Source: Streptomyces sp. TRM70350
Lineage (GTDB): Bacteria > Actinomycetota > Actinomycetes > Streptomycetales > Streptomycetaceae
Assembly (NCBI RefSeq): GCF_019219825.1
Contig: NZ_JAHUXH010000002.1
Coordinates: forward strand, 310,001-374,000
Direction: 5' to 3'
DNA: 64,000 nt
The notes under the pieces were generated by a model. That model ran no database searches. It was not told the origin of the DNA and saw only the letters and a program-made list of their open reading frames with translations. The position numbers and the translations under genes were made by a program. Within the stretch, counting starts at the first letter, position 1. Each line of letters begins with the position of its first letter. Positions 42,793 through 51,173 of the stretch are shown one piece after another.

Positions 42793-44214
42793 TCACGGGG
42801 GCGGCAGTACGCCGCACAGTGCGTCCAGTGCCGCCCCGTACGCGTGTTCCGAGGGGGTCGCGTAGCCGACGACCAGGCCGTCCCGCGCGGTCATGTCCGT
42901 CTGCGGGTGCCGGAACGGGGCGAGGCCGTCGAGGGCGACGCCCTGCCAGGCGGCGGCCTTGACCGTGGAGCGCTCGGTGCCGGGCGGCAACCGCAGCACC
43001 GCGTGCAGGCCCGCCGCGACGCCGGTCACCTCGATGTGCGGGGCGTGCTCGGCGAGCGTGGCGACGAGGCGGTCCCGGCGGCTGCGGTACCGCTGCCGCA
43101 TACGCCGCACATGACGGTCGTACGACCCCTTGGCGACGAAGTCGGCGAGGCTGAGCTGGTCCAGGACGCTCGCCCAGCCCTCGCGCTCGCCCTTCGCCGC
43201 GAGGGCGCCGTCGACATACCGCTCCGGCAGGACCATCCACCCCAGCCGCAGGGCCGGTGACAGGCTCTTGCTGACCGAGCCGATGTGGATCACCCGCTCG
43301 GGGTCGAGGCCCTGGACGGCGCCGACGGGTTTGCGGTCGTAGCGGAACTCCCCGTCGTAGTCGTCCTCCAGGATCACACCCCCACGCGCGCGTGCCCAGT
43401 CGATGACGGCGGCGCGGCGCGTGGCGTGCAGCGGGCCGCCGGTCGGGAACTGGTGGGCGGGTGTGAGCAGGACGGCCCGTTCGCGCGTGAGCCGGTCGAC
43501 GCGGGCGCCGTCCTCGTCCAGGGGGAGCGGGACCGTCCGTACACCAGCCGCTGCCAGCAACTCACGGTGGAAGCCGAGCCCGTACGCCTCCACCGCCAGC
43601 GGACCGCGCAGGACGCCGCCCCCGCCTTGTCCGAACAGCAGCCGCAGGGCGTGTGCGAAGCCGGAGCAGACCACGATCCGGCCCGGCTCGGTGCGGACGC
43701 CACGCGCGCGTGCCAGGTACTCGGTGAGCGCCTCGCGCAGTTCCCGGCGGCCCGCGGGGTCGCCCGGGCCGAACACCTCGTTGGGCGCCTGCTGGAGCGC
43801 CCGCCGGTAGGAGGCGAGCCAGGCCGCGCGCGGGAACGCGGAGGCGTCCGGGGTGCCCTGCCGGAGGTCGTGCCGTGGGCCACGCGCGCGTGCGGGCGTC
43901 TTCTTCGCGACGCGGGTGCTGCCCTTGAGGGGCTCGGCGCGGTCGGCGACGCGGGTGCCGGAGCCCTGACGGGCGGTCAGCCAGCCCTCCGCGACGAGTT
44001 CCGCGTAGGCGTCGGCGACCGTGTTGCGGGCGACACCGAGGTCGGCGGCGAGCGAGCGGTACGGGGGCAGGCGGGTGCCGGGGGCGAGGCGGCCGCTGCG
44101 TACGGCGTCCCGCAGCGCCCGGATGAGGGCGGCGCGACGGCCGCCCGGGCCGGTCAGCTCCAAGTGCAGGTCGGCGCCGATGCGCTGGGCGGGATTGACC
44201 CACGTTTCTGCCAT
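42793..44214 (-). CDS. MocR/PdxR-type regulator (GntR HTH fused to aminotransferase)
   Basis: This 473-aa MocR regulator has an N-terminal winged helix (RDAVRSGRLAPGTRLPPYRSLAADLGVARNTVADAYAELVAEGWL, about 36-80) fused to a fold-type I aminotransferase domain. That domain contains TPAHQFPTG, EDDYDGEFRYD and the PLP lysine in HIGSVSKSLSPALRLGW (about 310-325). Members sense PLP or amino compounds and control vitamin B6 or amine genes. It is divergent from the AhpD-like gene (47 bp between starts), so it probably controls that gene and itself from the shared gap. Confidence 0.93.
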   Translation of the reverse strand: MAETWVNPAQRIGADLHLELTGPGGRRAALIRALRDAVRSGRLAPGTRLPPYRSLAADLGVARNTVADAYAELVAEGWLTARQGSGTRVADRAEPLKGSTRVAKKTPARARGPRHDLRQGTPDASAFPRAAWLASYRRALQQAPNEVFGPGDPAGRRELREALTEYLARARGVRTEPGRIVVCSGFAHALRLLFGQGGGGVLRGPLAVEAYGLGFHRELLAAAGVRTVPLPLDEDGARVDRLTRERAVLLTPAHQFPTGGPLHATRRAAVIDWARARGGVILEDDYDGEFRYDRKPVGAVQGLDPERVIHIGSVSKSLSPALRLGWMVLPERYVDGALAAKGEREGWASVLDQLSLADFVAKGSYDRHVRRMRQRYRSRRDRLVATLAEHAPHIEVTGVAAGLHAVLRLPPGTERSTVKAAAWQGVALDGLAPFRHPQTDMTARDGLVVGYATPSEHAYGAALDALCGVLPPP

Positions 44215-44261
44215 GGAAATGCACCCTACAGCCGGTCTTTGCGGGCCGTAGGTTGAGGGAC

Positions 44262-44825
44262 ATGACGAACACGATGAACGCGACGAACGCGACGAACACG
44301 ATGAACGCGACGAACGCGACGAAAATGACGAACGCCTCCCTCGCTCCCGCCATCGCCGCCGCCGAGGCCGAGCGGACCCGGCTCGACTTCGCCCAGTCCG
44401 CCCCGAAGGCCTTCCGTGCCCTGATCGGTCTCGACGCGGCGGCTTGTGAGGGCCTCGACCCGGCTCTCGTCGAGCTCGTCCAGATCCGCGCCTCGCACCT
44501 CAACCGCTGCGCGTACTGCCTGCACATGCACACCAACGACGCCCGCAAGGCCGGTGAGAGCGAGGACCGCCTGCACATGGTCGCCGTGTGGCGCGAGGCC
44601 CGTCACTTCTTCACCCCCAAGGAACAGGCCGCCCTGGCCCTCACCGAGGCCCTCACCCTGGTCGCCGACGCCGGCGTCCCCGACGACGTCTACACCGAGG
44701 CCACGGCCCACTTCGGGGACCAGGAACTGGCCCAGGTCATCGCCTTGATCTGCACGATCAACACGTGGAACCGGGTGGCGCTGTCGACGGGGAAGGTGGC
44801 GGGGACGGACGAGCGCCGCAGCTGA
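44262..44825 (+). CDS. Carboxymuconolactone decarboxylase/AhpD-like protein
   Basis: This 187-aa alkylhydroperoxidase-like protein has the AhpD core LVEIRASHLNRCAYCLHMHTNDARKAG-type motif, with the redox pair in CAYC followed by His (about 83-90), and ARHFFTPKEQAALALTEALT. It should reduce peroxides or act as a related antioxidant. The start region is odd: residues 1-25 are a repeat of MNATNATNT made by a 27-bp DNA repeat (ATGAACGCGACGAACGCGACGAACACG), not a targeting signal. ATG 44262 follows GAGGGA. The divergent MocR gene lies 47 bp away and probably regulates it. Confidence 0.9.
   Translation: MTNTMNATNATNTMNATNATKMTNASLAPAIAAAEAERTRLDFAQSAPKAFRALIGLDAAACEGLDPALVELVQIRASHLNRCAYCLHMHTNDARKAGESEDRLHMVAVWREARHFFTPKEQAALALTEALTLVADAGVPDDVYTEATAHFGDQELAQVIALICTINTWNRVALSTGKVAGTDERRS
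44265..44334 (+). repeat. Coding 9/27-bp tandem repeat at the start of the AhpD-like gene
   Basis: The 9-mer ATGAACGCG / ACGAACGCG / ACGAACACG is reiterated about eight times. It gives roughly two and a half copies of a 27-bp unit and encodes MNATNATNT-type peptide. Several in-frame ATG codons lie inside, so the start can shift without breaking the protein. The unit is a multiple of three, so length changes stay in frame. Confidence 0.8.
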
Positions 44826-44877
44826 GCCTGCCCGCAGCAGGGGGCGCGTTCCGCCTGCCTGGCTGCCACGGCGCGGG

Positions 44878-44936
44878 TGGCTTCGGCGACCGCACCATCC
44901 GGCGACGGTTGGCTTCGGCGACCGCACCATCCGGCG
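44878..44936. repeat. 27-bp direct repeat
   Basis: TGGCTTCGGCGACCGCACCATCCGGCG occurs at 44878-44904 and again, identical, at 44910-44936 (period 32). It lies in the 253-bp gap between the convergent AhpD-like and gltD genes; the rest of the gap holds the nested hairpin listed separately. Confidence 0.85.
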
Positions 44937-45001
44937 GCGCGGCCCTCGCACCGGTGGCCGTGGGGCGGTGGGCGGCCGCAGAACAGCACAGCGACCCCGC
45001 G

Positions 45002-45056
45002 GGTTCGGCACCGCCGAACGGGGTGGGGCGGGCCCGATGGCCCGCGGTGCCGAACC
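45002..45056. terminator. Nested hairpin between convergent genes
   Basis: A perfect 12-bp inverted repeat (GGTTCGGCACCG, 45002-45013; CGGTGCCGAACC, 45045-45056) encloses a second hairpin (GCGGGCC / GGCCCGC). It lies between the convergent AhpD-like and gltD genes and could terminate both. It is GC-rich, with no T-run. Confidence 0.55.
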
Positions 45057-45078
45057 TGCCGGGCCGCCGGTCGCCCCC

Positions 45079-46566
45079 TCACACCGCCATCGGCCGGTCG
45101 TACGGCCCAATAGGCGCCGGTAGTTCTGAACTCCCCATCAGGTGGCGGTCGACCGCCGCCGCCACCGCCCGCCCCTCCGCGATCGCCCACACGATGAGCG
45201 ACTGCCCCCGCGCCGCGTCCCCCGCGGCGAACACGCCGGGGACGTTCGTCGCGAACCCGGCGTCCCGTGCGATCGTGCCGCGCGGCTCCAGCTCCAGCCC
45301 CAGCTGGTCGACGAGCCCGTCCTCCCGGTCGGGCCCGGAGAAGCCGAGCGCGAGCAGTACGAGGTCGGCGGGCAGGGTGCGCTCGGTGCCGGATACCGGC
45401 CGCCGCTGCGCGTCCACCTCGACCAGGTGCAGCCACCGCACATGCCCCTCCGCGTCCCCCGTGAAGCGGAGCGTCGACGCCGCGAACAACCGCGCGTCCG
45501 CGTCCGCCGCCGGCGCGGTCCGCAGATCGCGCGCCTCCTCGTGCGCCGCCGAAAGCCGGTAGATCTTCGGGTACGTCGGCCAGGGCTCCGCGTCCTCGTC
45601 CCGCTCGGCCCCCGGCTGCGCGTAGATGTCCAGCTGCGTCACCGACGCCGCACCCTCCCGTACCGCCGTCCCCAGACAGTCCGCCCCCGTGTCACCACCC
45701 CCGACGATCACGACATGCTTTCCGGCCGCCGACAGCGGCGAGACCTCCAGATCGCCCTCACACACGCGATTGGCCAGCGGCAGATACTCCATCGCCTGCT
45801 GCACACCGGCCAACTCCCGTCCCGGCACAGGAAGTTCACGCCAGGCCGTCGCCCCGGTGGCGATCACCACGGCGTCGTACCGCGACCGCAGCTCCGCCGC
45901 CCCGATGTCCCGCCCGACCACCGTCGACGTACGGAACTTGGTCCCCTCGGCACGCATCTGCTCCAGCCGTCGTTCCAGATGGCGCTTCTCCATCTTGAAC
46001 TCGGGGATCCCGTACCGCATCAGCCCACCGAGCCGGTCGTCCTTCTCGTACACGGCAACGGTGTGCCCCGCCCGCGTCAGCTGCTGTGCCGCCGCCAGCC
46101 CCGTGGGCCCCGACCCGATCACCGCGACCGTCCGCCCGCTCAGCCGCTCCGGCGGACTCGGCGGCGCGAAGCCCTCCTCCCAGGCCCGGTCGGCGATCGC
46201 GCACTCGACGTTCTTGATGGTGACCGCCGGCTGGTTGATGGCGAGCACGCACCCCGCCTCGCACGGCGCCGGACACAACCGCCCCGTGAACTCGGGGAAG
46301 TTGTTCGTGGCGTGCAACCGGTCGCTCGCCGCCCGCCAGTCGTCCCGGGAGACCAGGTCGTTCCACTCCGGGATCAGATTGCCCAGCGGACAGGCATCGT
46401 GGCAGAACGGTATGCCGCAGTCCATGCAGCGGTCCGCCTGCTGGTTGATGATGGGGAGCAGCGCCCCCGGGACGTAGACCTCGTTCCAGTCCCGCACCCG
46501 CTCCTCGACCGGCCGGCGGGGCCAGTCCTGGCGGGGGGTGGTCATGAAACCCTTGGGATCGGCCAT
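45079..46566 (-). CDS. gltD: Glutamate synthase small-subunit-type oxidoreductase (orphan)
   Basis: This 495-aa protein starts at ATG 46566, after AAGGAAAA. The N-terminal cysteines CMDCGIPFCHDAC (Cys47, 50, 55, 59) ligate [4Fe-4S] clusters. The FAD-binding GSGPTGLAAAQQL (about 150) and NADPH-binding GGGDTGADCLG (about 290) Rossmann motifs and the closing GVFAAGDAARGQSL (FAD) complete the GltD fold. In glutamate synthase it feeds electrons from NADPH to GltB. No gltB is adjacent (upstream is a DUF1772 gene), so it may serve another partner or a gltB elsewhere. The stop is 22 bp beyond the nested hairpin. Confidence 0.9.
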   Translation of the reverse strand: MADPKGFMTTPRQDWPRRPVEERVRDWNEVYVPGALLPIINQQADRCMDCGIPFCHDACPLGNLIPEWNDLVSRDDWRAASDRLHATNNFPEFTGRLCPAPCEAGCVLAINQPAVTIKNVECAIADRAWEEGFAPPSPPERLSGRTVAVIGSGPTGLAAAQQLTRAGHTVAVYEKDDRLGGLMRYGIPEFKMEKRHLERRLEQMRAEGTKFRTSTVVGRDIGAAELRSRYDAVVIATGATAWRELPVPGRELAGVQQAMEYLPLANRVCEGDLEVSPLSAAGKHVVIVGGGDTGADCLGTAVREGAASVTQLDIYAQPGAERDEDAEPWPTYPKIYRLSAAHEEARDLRTAPAADADARLFAASTLRFTGDAEGHVRWLHLVEVDAQRRPVSGTERTLPADLVLLALGFSGPDREDGLVDQLGLELEPRGTIARDAGFATNVPGVFAAGDAARGQSLIVWAIAEGRAVAAAVDRHLMGSSELPAPIGPYDRPMAV

Positions 46567-46673
46567 GGCCGGTTTTCCTTGCATGGGGGTACGACGGGCC
46601 GTGCGTCATCGGCGGCACCCTTTCGGCCACGATACGTCCCGTCGGCCACCTGTGCAGAGCCCCGCCCGGCGGC

Positions 46674-47153
46674 TCACGCGAGGGCCAGCACATACGCCAC
46701 CACCGCGCCGGCCGCGGCGACCGTCCGGACGTGGTTCCACGCCGTCCACTCGCGCACGTATCTCGGCCAGTACGCGGCCGCCTCAGCGGTGCCCGCGTCC
46801 ACTGTGACCAGCGCGTTGTTGCGCGGCACGTTCGCGAGCACGGTCACCCCGAAGCACCCGAACAGATACAGCGCGCTGCCCACCAGCAGCTCCACCGCCC
46901 CCTCGTCCGGCCACAGCACGAACGCCACCACGGCGATCACCGCGCACAGCAGCGTCGACCCCAGGAACACGATCATGAAGGCGGGTCGCAACGCCGTCAC
47001 ATTGATCGCCTTCATCGCGGCGACCCCCTGCGCGGGCGGCAGCGCGGCGAGCGCCTGCATCACGAACGTGGAGAAGGCGCAGAACACCCCGGCCACCAGC
47101 CCGGCCCCCACCAGCCCCACGACCGTCAGCACGAAGTACGGCCCGTCGATCAC
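46674..47153 (-). CDS. DUF1772 membrane protein
   Basis: This 159-aa protein has four hydrophobic helices: FVLTVVGLVGAGLVAGVFCAFSTFVM, FMIVFLGSTLLCAVIAVVAFVL, LLVGSALYLFGCFGVTVL and AAAGAVVAYVLALA. The conserved NVPRNNALV and WTAWNHVRT motifs of DUF1772 (anthrone oxygenase-like) are present. GTG 47153, with GGAGGAG nine bases upstream, is preferred over nearby GTGs. Function in the family is unclear; some members are oxygenases in polyketide pathways. It stands alone. Confidence 0.88.
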   Translation of the reverse strand: MIDGPYFVLTVVGLVGAGLVAGVFCAFSTFVMQALAALPPAQGVAAMKAINVTALRPAFMIVFLGSTLLCAVIAVVAFVLWPDEGAVELLVGSALYLFGCFGVTVLANVPRNNALVTVDAGTAEAAAYWPRYVREWTAWNHVRTVAAAGAVVAYVLALA

Positions 47154-47325
47154 GTCACCCACTCCTCCCACGTCCGGCCGGGCCCCCGCCCGGCACACCG
47201 GTCATCCCGGCTCCCACCAGTGAATTCCGGCCCCGCGACCCGGACCATTCTCAACGCCGCAGCCCCATACGCGAGCGTCCGTGCCGGGGCCCCACCCCGG
47301 CCATGCCATCCGCCCGCGGCCCCCG

Positions 47326-48060
47326 TCACCCGACGGAGTCGAGCCGCTCCTCCCGCCACTCCCGCAGCACCGTCTCCACGGCCGCCGCGATCCTCCGCCG
47401 CGCCTCATACCGGGGCACCCCGCTCATCAGCAGCTGGTCGTACGGCGTGTCCACATGCCGCACCGCCGCCACCACCGCCGACGCCACCGCCCCCTCCGTC
47501 AGCGCCCGCCCGGCCGCCGTTCGCCCCACGCGGCCGCTGCCGCGCAGGGACGCGTACGCCGCGATCGCCCGCGCCCGCTGTAGTGGGCACCCGGGAAACA
47601 GCCGCAGGATCTCCGCCGCGAACGCCTCCGCGAACCGCGCGTCCTCCACCGCCCTGCGCTGCGCGTCCCGCGCCCGGCGCCGCCGCCGGGCCTCCGCGTC
47701 CGCCAGGCAGCGCTCCTCGGCCCGGGCGAGCCCCGCCTCCTCGACGAGGACGCCCTGCCGCTCGTAGCGGCTCTTGCGCCGGTTGAACCGCACGACGACC
47801 ACCGACAGCCGACTCTCCTCCCGAGCCCTGCGCGTCAGCGCGGTGTCGCCGCGCGGCAGGAACACCAGATGCCCGAGGTCGGCACAGTCCAGGCACCGCG
47901 GCACTCCGTCCTCCATGACAAGCAGCGACAGCGGCCCACGCCGGCACTTGGCACAGCGCTTCTTCTTCAGTGGCTGGATGACGACAGGAGCGCTACGGGA
48001 GCCGGTGAGGGGTCTGATCTCGCCCCCGCCGGCGGACGGGGGAGTCACACGCACTGCCAT
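47326..48060 (-). CDS. DUF2293 protein with zinc ribbon
   Basis: This 244-aa protein has a zinc-binding pattern CAKCRRG...CLDCAD (about 36-60), then LGHLVFLPRGDTALTRRARE. A long Arg/Ala helix follows, and then the C-terminal DUF2293 domain: FPGCPLQRARAIAAYASLRGSGRVGRTAAGRAL, AVVAAVRHVDTPYDQLLMSGVPRYEARRRI. The family has no known activity. Basic composition and the zinc ribbon point to nucleic acid. It is divergent from the uridine-kinase-like gene (89 bp). Confidence 0.9.
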   Translation of the reverse strand: MAVRVTPPSAGGGEIRPLTGSRSAPVVIQPLKKKRCAKCRRGPLSLLVMEDGVPRCLDCADLGHLVFLPRGDTALTRRAREESRLSVVVVRFNRRKSRYERQGVLVEEAGLARAEERCLADAEARRRRRARDAQRRAVEDARFAEAFAAEILRLFPGCPLQRARAIAAYASLRGSGRVGRTAAGRALTEGAVASAVVAAVRHVDTPYDQLLMSGVPRYEARRRIAAAVETVLREWREERLDSVG

Positions 48061-48149
48061 ATCCGCTTCATTCCCATGGCGCCACGCCCTCCACGCCCCC
48101 GCCCCTCGGCCATGTCCGCCACCACCCCCGCATCCGTAATCATGGTCGT

Positions 48150-48782
48150 GTGCGACTCGAAGCGATCACCTGGGACCGGCTCGTCGACCGCCTCGCCGAA
48201 CGCCTGATCGACCTGAAGCCGGCCGACGGCAGCCCCTGGCCACGGGTCGCCTTCGACGGCGCCCCGGCGGCCACCCCGGGAGACCTCGCCGCACGCGTCC
48301 ACGAGGCCCTGCGCATACGCGGCCGCCCCTCGCTGGTCGTCGGCACCGAAGGCTTCCTGCGCCCGGCCTCCGTCCGTCTGGAGCGCGGGCACCAGGACGT
48401 GGACGCCTACTATGACGGCTGGTTCGACACCGGCGCCCTGTGGCGGGAGGTGTTCGGCCCCCTCGAACCCGGCGGTGACGGGCGGGTCCTGCCCGACCTC
48501 CTGGACCCGGTCACCGACCGCGCCACCCGCAGCCCTTACGTCCAACTCCCGCCCGGCGGCCTCCTGTTGCTGCACGGCCCCCTCCTCCTGCGCCACTGGT
48601 TCCCCTTCGACCTGACCGTTCATCTCCTCCTGTCTCCGGGCGCCCTGCGCCGCCGCACCCCGGAGAGCGAGCACTGGACCCTCCCCGCCTTCGAGCGCTA
48701 CGAGAACGAGACCGACCCCGGCGGCACCGCCGACGTCCTCGTACGCACCGACGATCCGTGCCGCCCGGCGTGGAGCGGCTGA
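48150..48782 (+). CDS. Uridine-kinase-like protein with degenerate P-loop
   Basis: This 210-aa protein resembles actinobacterial 'uridine kinase' entries: AFDGAPAATPGDLAARVHEAL at the usual P-loop place, a DxYYDGWFD motif (VDAYYDGWFD), PGGLLLLHGPLLLRHW and a terminal ENETDPG (DNTDP-like). The Walker A consensus GxxxxGK(S/T) is missing: GAPAATPGD has no Lys and no following Ser/Thr. Phosphotransfer by the normal mechanism is therefore doubtful. The start is GTG 48150. A role as a non-catalytic homologue is inferred. Confidence 0.8.
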   Translation: MRLEAITWDRLVDRLAERLIDLKPADGSPWPRVAFDGAPAATPGDLAARVHEALRIRGRPSLVVGTEGFLRPASVRLERGHQDVDAYYDGWFDTGALWREVFGPLEPGGDGRVLPDLLDPVTDRATRSPYVQLPPGGLLLLHGPLLLRHWFPFDLTVHLLLSPGALRRRTPESEHWTLPAFERYENETDPGGTADVLVRTDDPCRPAWSG

Positions 48783-48995
48783 CCGGGGTGGCGATCGAAG
48801 CTCCTGCCGAATCCCTGCCCGTTCAGGACGACGAGGTCAGCGTGACCTTCCGCGGGGTGCCGCGGAAGATCGTCGGTTTTCTCGTCCGAGCCCCGCCCCG
48901 GGTGCGTGTGCCGGGCGACCCGACGAGAATGAAGGGCGCCGGGACTAGCGGTGCGTCCCGCGCCGCGCCGGCCGTCCGGCACCGGGAGGTACTCC

Positions 48996-49424
48996 ATGAC
49001 CACTGCCCGAGAGATCATGCACCGGGGCGCCCAGTGGATCCCCGCGCACCAGACCCTGGACCGCGCCGCCCAGCTGATGCGCGAACTCAACGTCGGGGCC
49101 CTGCCCATCAGTGACCAGAACGAACGGCTCTGCGGCATCCTCACCGACCGCGACATCGTGGTCGGTTGTGTGGCCATGGGCCACGACCCGTCCAAGGTCA
49201 CCGCGGGCGAGATGGCCAAGGGCACACCGCGCTGGATCGACGCGAACGCCGATGTCAGCGAGGTGCTCCAGGAGATGGAGGGCCACCAGATCCGCAGGCT
49301 GCCCGTGATCGAGAACAAGCGCCTGGTCGGCATGATCAGCGAGGCCGATCTCGCCCAGCACCTGACCGAGGACCAGATCGCCGAGTGGGCGGAGCGGGTC
49401 TACGCCAAGAGCGCGAACCGCTGA
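48996..49424 (+). CDS. CBS-domain pair protein
   Basis: This 142-aa protein has two CBS motifs: TAREIMHRGAQWIPAHQTLDRAAQLMRELNVGALPISD...GILTDRDIV, and TPRWIDANADVSEVLQEMEGHQIRRLPVIENKRLVGMISEADLA. It would bind adenine nucleotides and act as a stress or energy sensor in the cytoplasm, similar to Hrp1-type dormancy proteins. ATG 48996 follows GGGAGG. It is convergent with corA. Confidence 0.93.
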   Translation: MTTAREIMHRGAQWIPAHQTLDRAAQLMRELNVGALPISDQNERLCGILTDRDIVVGCVAMGHDPSKVTAGEMAKGTPRWIDANADVSEVLQEMEGHQIRRLPVIENKRLVGMISEADLAQHLTEDQIAEWAERVYAKSANR

Positions 49425-49457
49425 CCGCCGGCCCGCCTCGCCCGCACCGGGCGGTCA
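49422..49457. terminator. Hairpin spanning both stop codons of CBS and corA genes
   Basis: An 8-bp inverted repeat TGACCGCC (49422-49429) / GGCGGTCA (49450-49457) includes the TGA stop of the CBS gene and the stop of corA. It is compact and GC-rich, with a 20-nt loop. A weak bidirectional terminator is possible. Confidence 0.4.
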
Positions 49458-50582
49458 CAGCCAGCCGTTGCGCCGGAATCCGCGGTACAGGGTCAGGCAG
49501 GCCACGGATATGACGCCGATGACCATGCCGTAGCCGTACTTCCAGTGCAGCTCGGGCATGTGGTCGAAGTTCATGCCGTACACCCCGCAGACCATCGTGG
49601 GTACGGCGATGATCGCGGCCCATGCCGTGATCTTCCGCATGTCCGCGTTCTGCGCGACCGTGACCTGGGCGAGGTGGGCCTGCAGGATCGAGTTGAGCAA
49701 CTCGTCGAAGCCTGCGATCTGTTCCGTCGCGCGCATCAAATGGTCGGACACGTCGCGGAAGTAGGCCTGTATCTCCGGCTCCACCACCCGCATCGGCCGG
49801 TCTGCGAGATCCAGCAGCGGCCGGTTCAGCGGGACCACGGCCCGCTTCAGCTCCAGGAGTTCGCGCTTGAGCTGGTAGATACGGCCCGGGTCGGCGCGTG
49901 CGCCGTTCTCCGCGAAGACGTCCGTCTCGACCTGCTCGATGTCCGCCTGCACCGCGTCGATGACGCTGAGGTAGTCGTCGACGACGTGGTCCGCGACCGC
50001 GTGCAGCACCGCGGACGGGCCCTTGGCGAGTTGGTGGGGGTCGGCCTCCAGCTCCTCGCGCAGCGGGCCCAGCGAGCCGTGCCGGCCGTGCCGCACCGTG
50101 ATGACGAAGTCCTGGCCGACGAACACCATGAGCTCGCCGGTGTTCACCACCTCGCTGGACGCCGTGAATTCCTCGTGTTCGACATAGCAGACCGTCTTGA
50201 ACACCGCGAACAGCGTCTCGCCGTACCGCTCCACCTTCGGGCGCTGGTGGGCCTCGATCGCGTCCTCGACCGCCAGCGGATGCAGGTCGAAGAGCTCGGC
50301 GATCCCCGCGAACTCCTGGTCCGTCGGCTCATGCAGACCCAGCCAGACGAAACCAGCCCCGCTCTTGCGCACCCGCTCGACGGTGTCGACGAGGTCACCG
50401 CCGAGGGGGAGCCGGGCACCCTCCTCGTAGGCCACGCAGTTGACCACCGAGGAGCCCAGCGGGGACCGCGCGGGGTGGCTCAGGTCCACCCGTCGGCCCC
50501 GCCGGGCCAGCCGCGCCACCTTGCGGAGGCCGCCGACCCTGCCGAGGCCCGTGACCTTCCGCAGATTCCCTGCCATGGACAT
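49455..50582 (-). CDS. corA: CorA family Mg2+/Co2+ transporter
   Basis: This 375-aa CorA protein starts at ATG 50582 (MSMAGNLRK), with AAGGAG upstream. A long cytoplasmic funnel (DAVQADIEQVETDVF, IYQLKRELLELKRAVVPL) precedes two C-terminal membrane helices. The pore signature YGMNFDHMPELHW lies between them, and the C-terminus is LYRGFRRNGWL. All family hallmarks are present. It forms a pentameric channel for Mg2+ influx. It is convergent with the CBS gene. Confidence 0.95.
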   Translation of the reverse strand: MSMAGNLRKVTGLGRVGGLRKVARLARRGRRVDLSHPARSPLGSSVVNCVAYEEGARLPLGGDLVDTVERVRKSGAGFVWLGLHEPTDQEFAGIAELFDLHPLAVEDAIEAHQRPKVERYGETLFAVFKTVCYVEHEEFTASSEVVNTGELMVFVGQDFVITVRHGRHGSLGPLREELEADPHQLAKGPSAVLHAVADHVVDDYLSVIDAVQADIEQVETDVFAENGARADPGRIYQLKRELLELKRAVVPLNRPLLDLADRPMRVVEPEIQAYFRDVSDHLMRATEQIAGFDELLNSILQAHLAQVTVAQNADMRKITAWAAIIAVPTMVCGVYGMNFDHMPELHWKYGYGMVIGVISVACLTLYRGFRRNGWL

Positions 50583-51173
50583 CTGGATCTCCTTGCGTGG
50601 ATCCTCTCGCGCCGCAATCCTGCGCCTGTCGCGCCAGTGTGCCAGGAGCGCGTGAGCAGCGGGTAAGCCTGGGGAAACCCCGCGTTCCGCTTGGTTCCCG
50701 GCTGTGGACAACGGGAATTGGCCGCGTCGTCGTGGATTCTCGGCGTGCGGAGCATCGAGCAATCCCGGCAAGTCGGGTAAATGGGATGATCGCGGCGTGG
50801 CGCTGACCGGCAGCCATCGGCGCGACAGCCGCCGGACCCGGGCGGCTCCTTCCCTGGTGTCCTGGCTCGCAGGGCAGGGCGCCGACCTGCACCCACGGCC
50901 GCAGACTGCCGCGGCTGTTCCGTGAGAGCCGCCTGGGGCGCGTCGAGGGCGACGCGTACTTCCCGGCCACGGCACCGGCCTGCGCCGCGCTGGAAGGCGC
51001 GACGACCCGTCAGGTACGGACGAACCGGTCGCCCAGGGGTTCGCCGCGACCAAGACGCCGACCGGCACCGGTCGAACATCGCGTCCGGCGCGATGGACCT
51101 GGCCGCGGGTCCGATGATCTCGGCGTGCGGGCGCAAGGCGTAGGCCTGGTCGGCCCTCCTTTCCGGGTGTGGC
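50583..51173. other. 591-bp gap with no supported gene
   Basis: Between the corA start and the PfkB kinase stop, no frame shows a recognisable protein on either strand, although GC-rich open frames occur. The part from about 50690 to 50800 is less GC-rich (GTGGACAACGGGAATTGGCC) and may hold the corA promoter. Decay of an old gene here is possible but not demonstrable from sequence alone. Confidence 0.5.

Noticed and set aside
50583..51173. Possible gene between corA and the PfkB kinase
   Set aside because: Several open frames exist on both strands, but none has a recognisable motif, a good ribosome-binding site with matching codon bias, or a plausible length.
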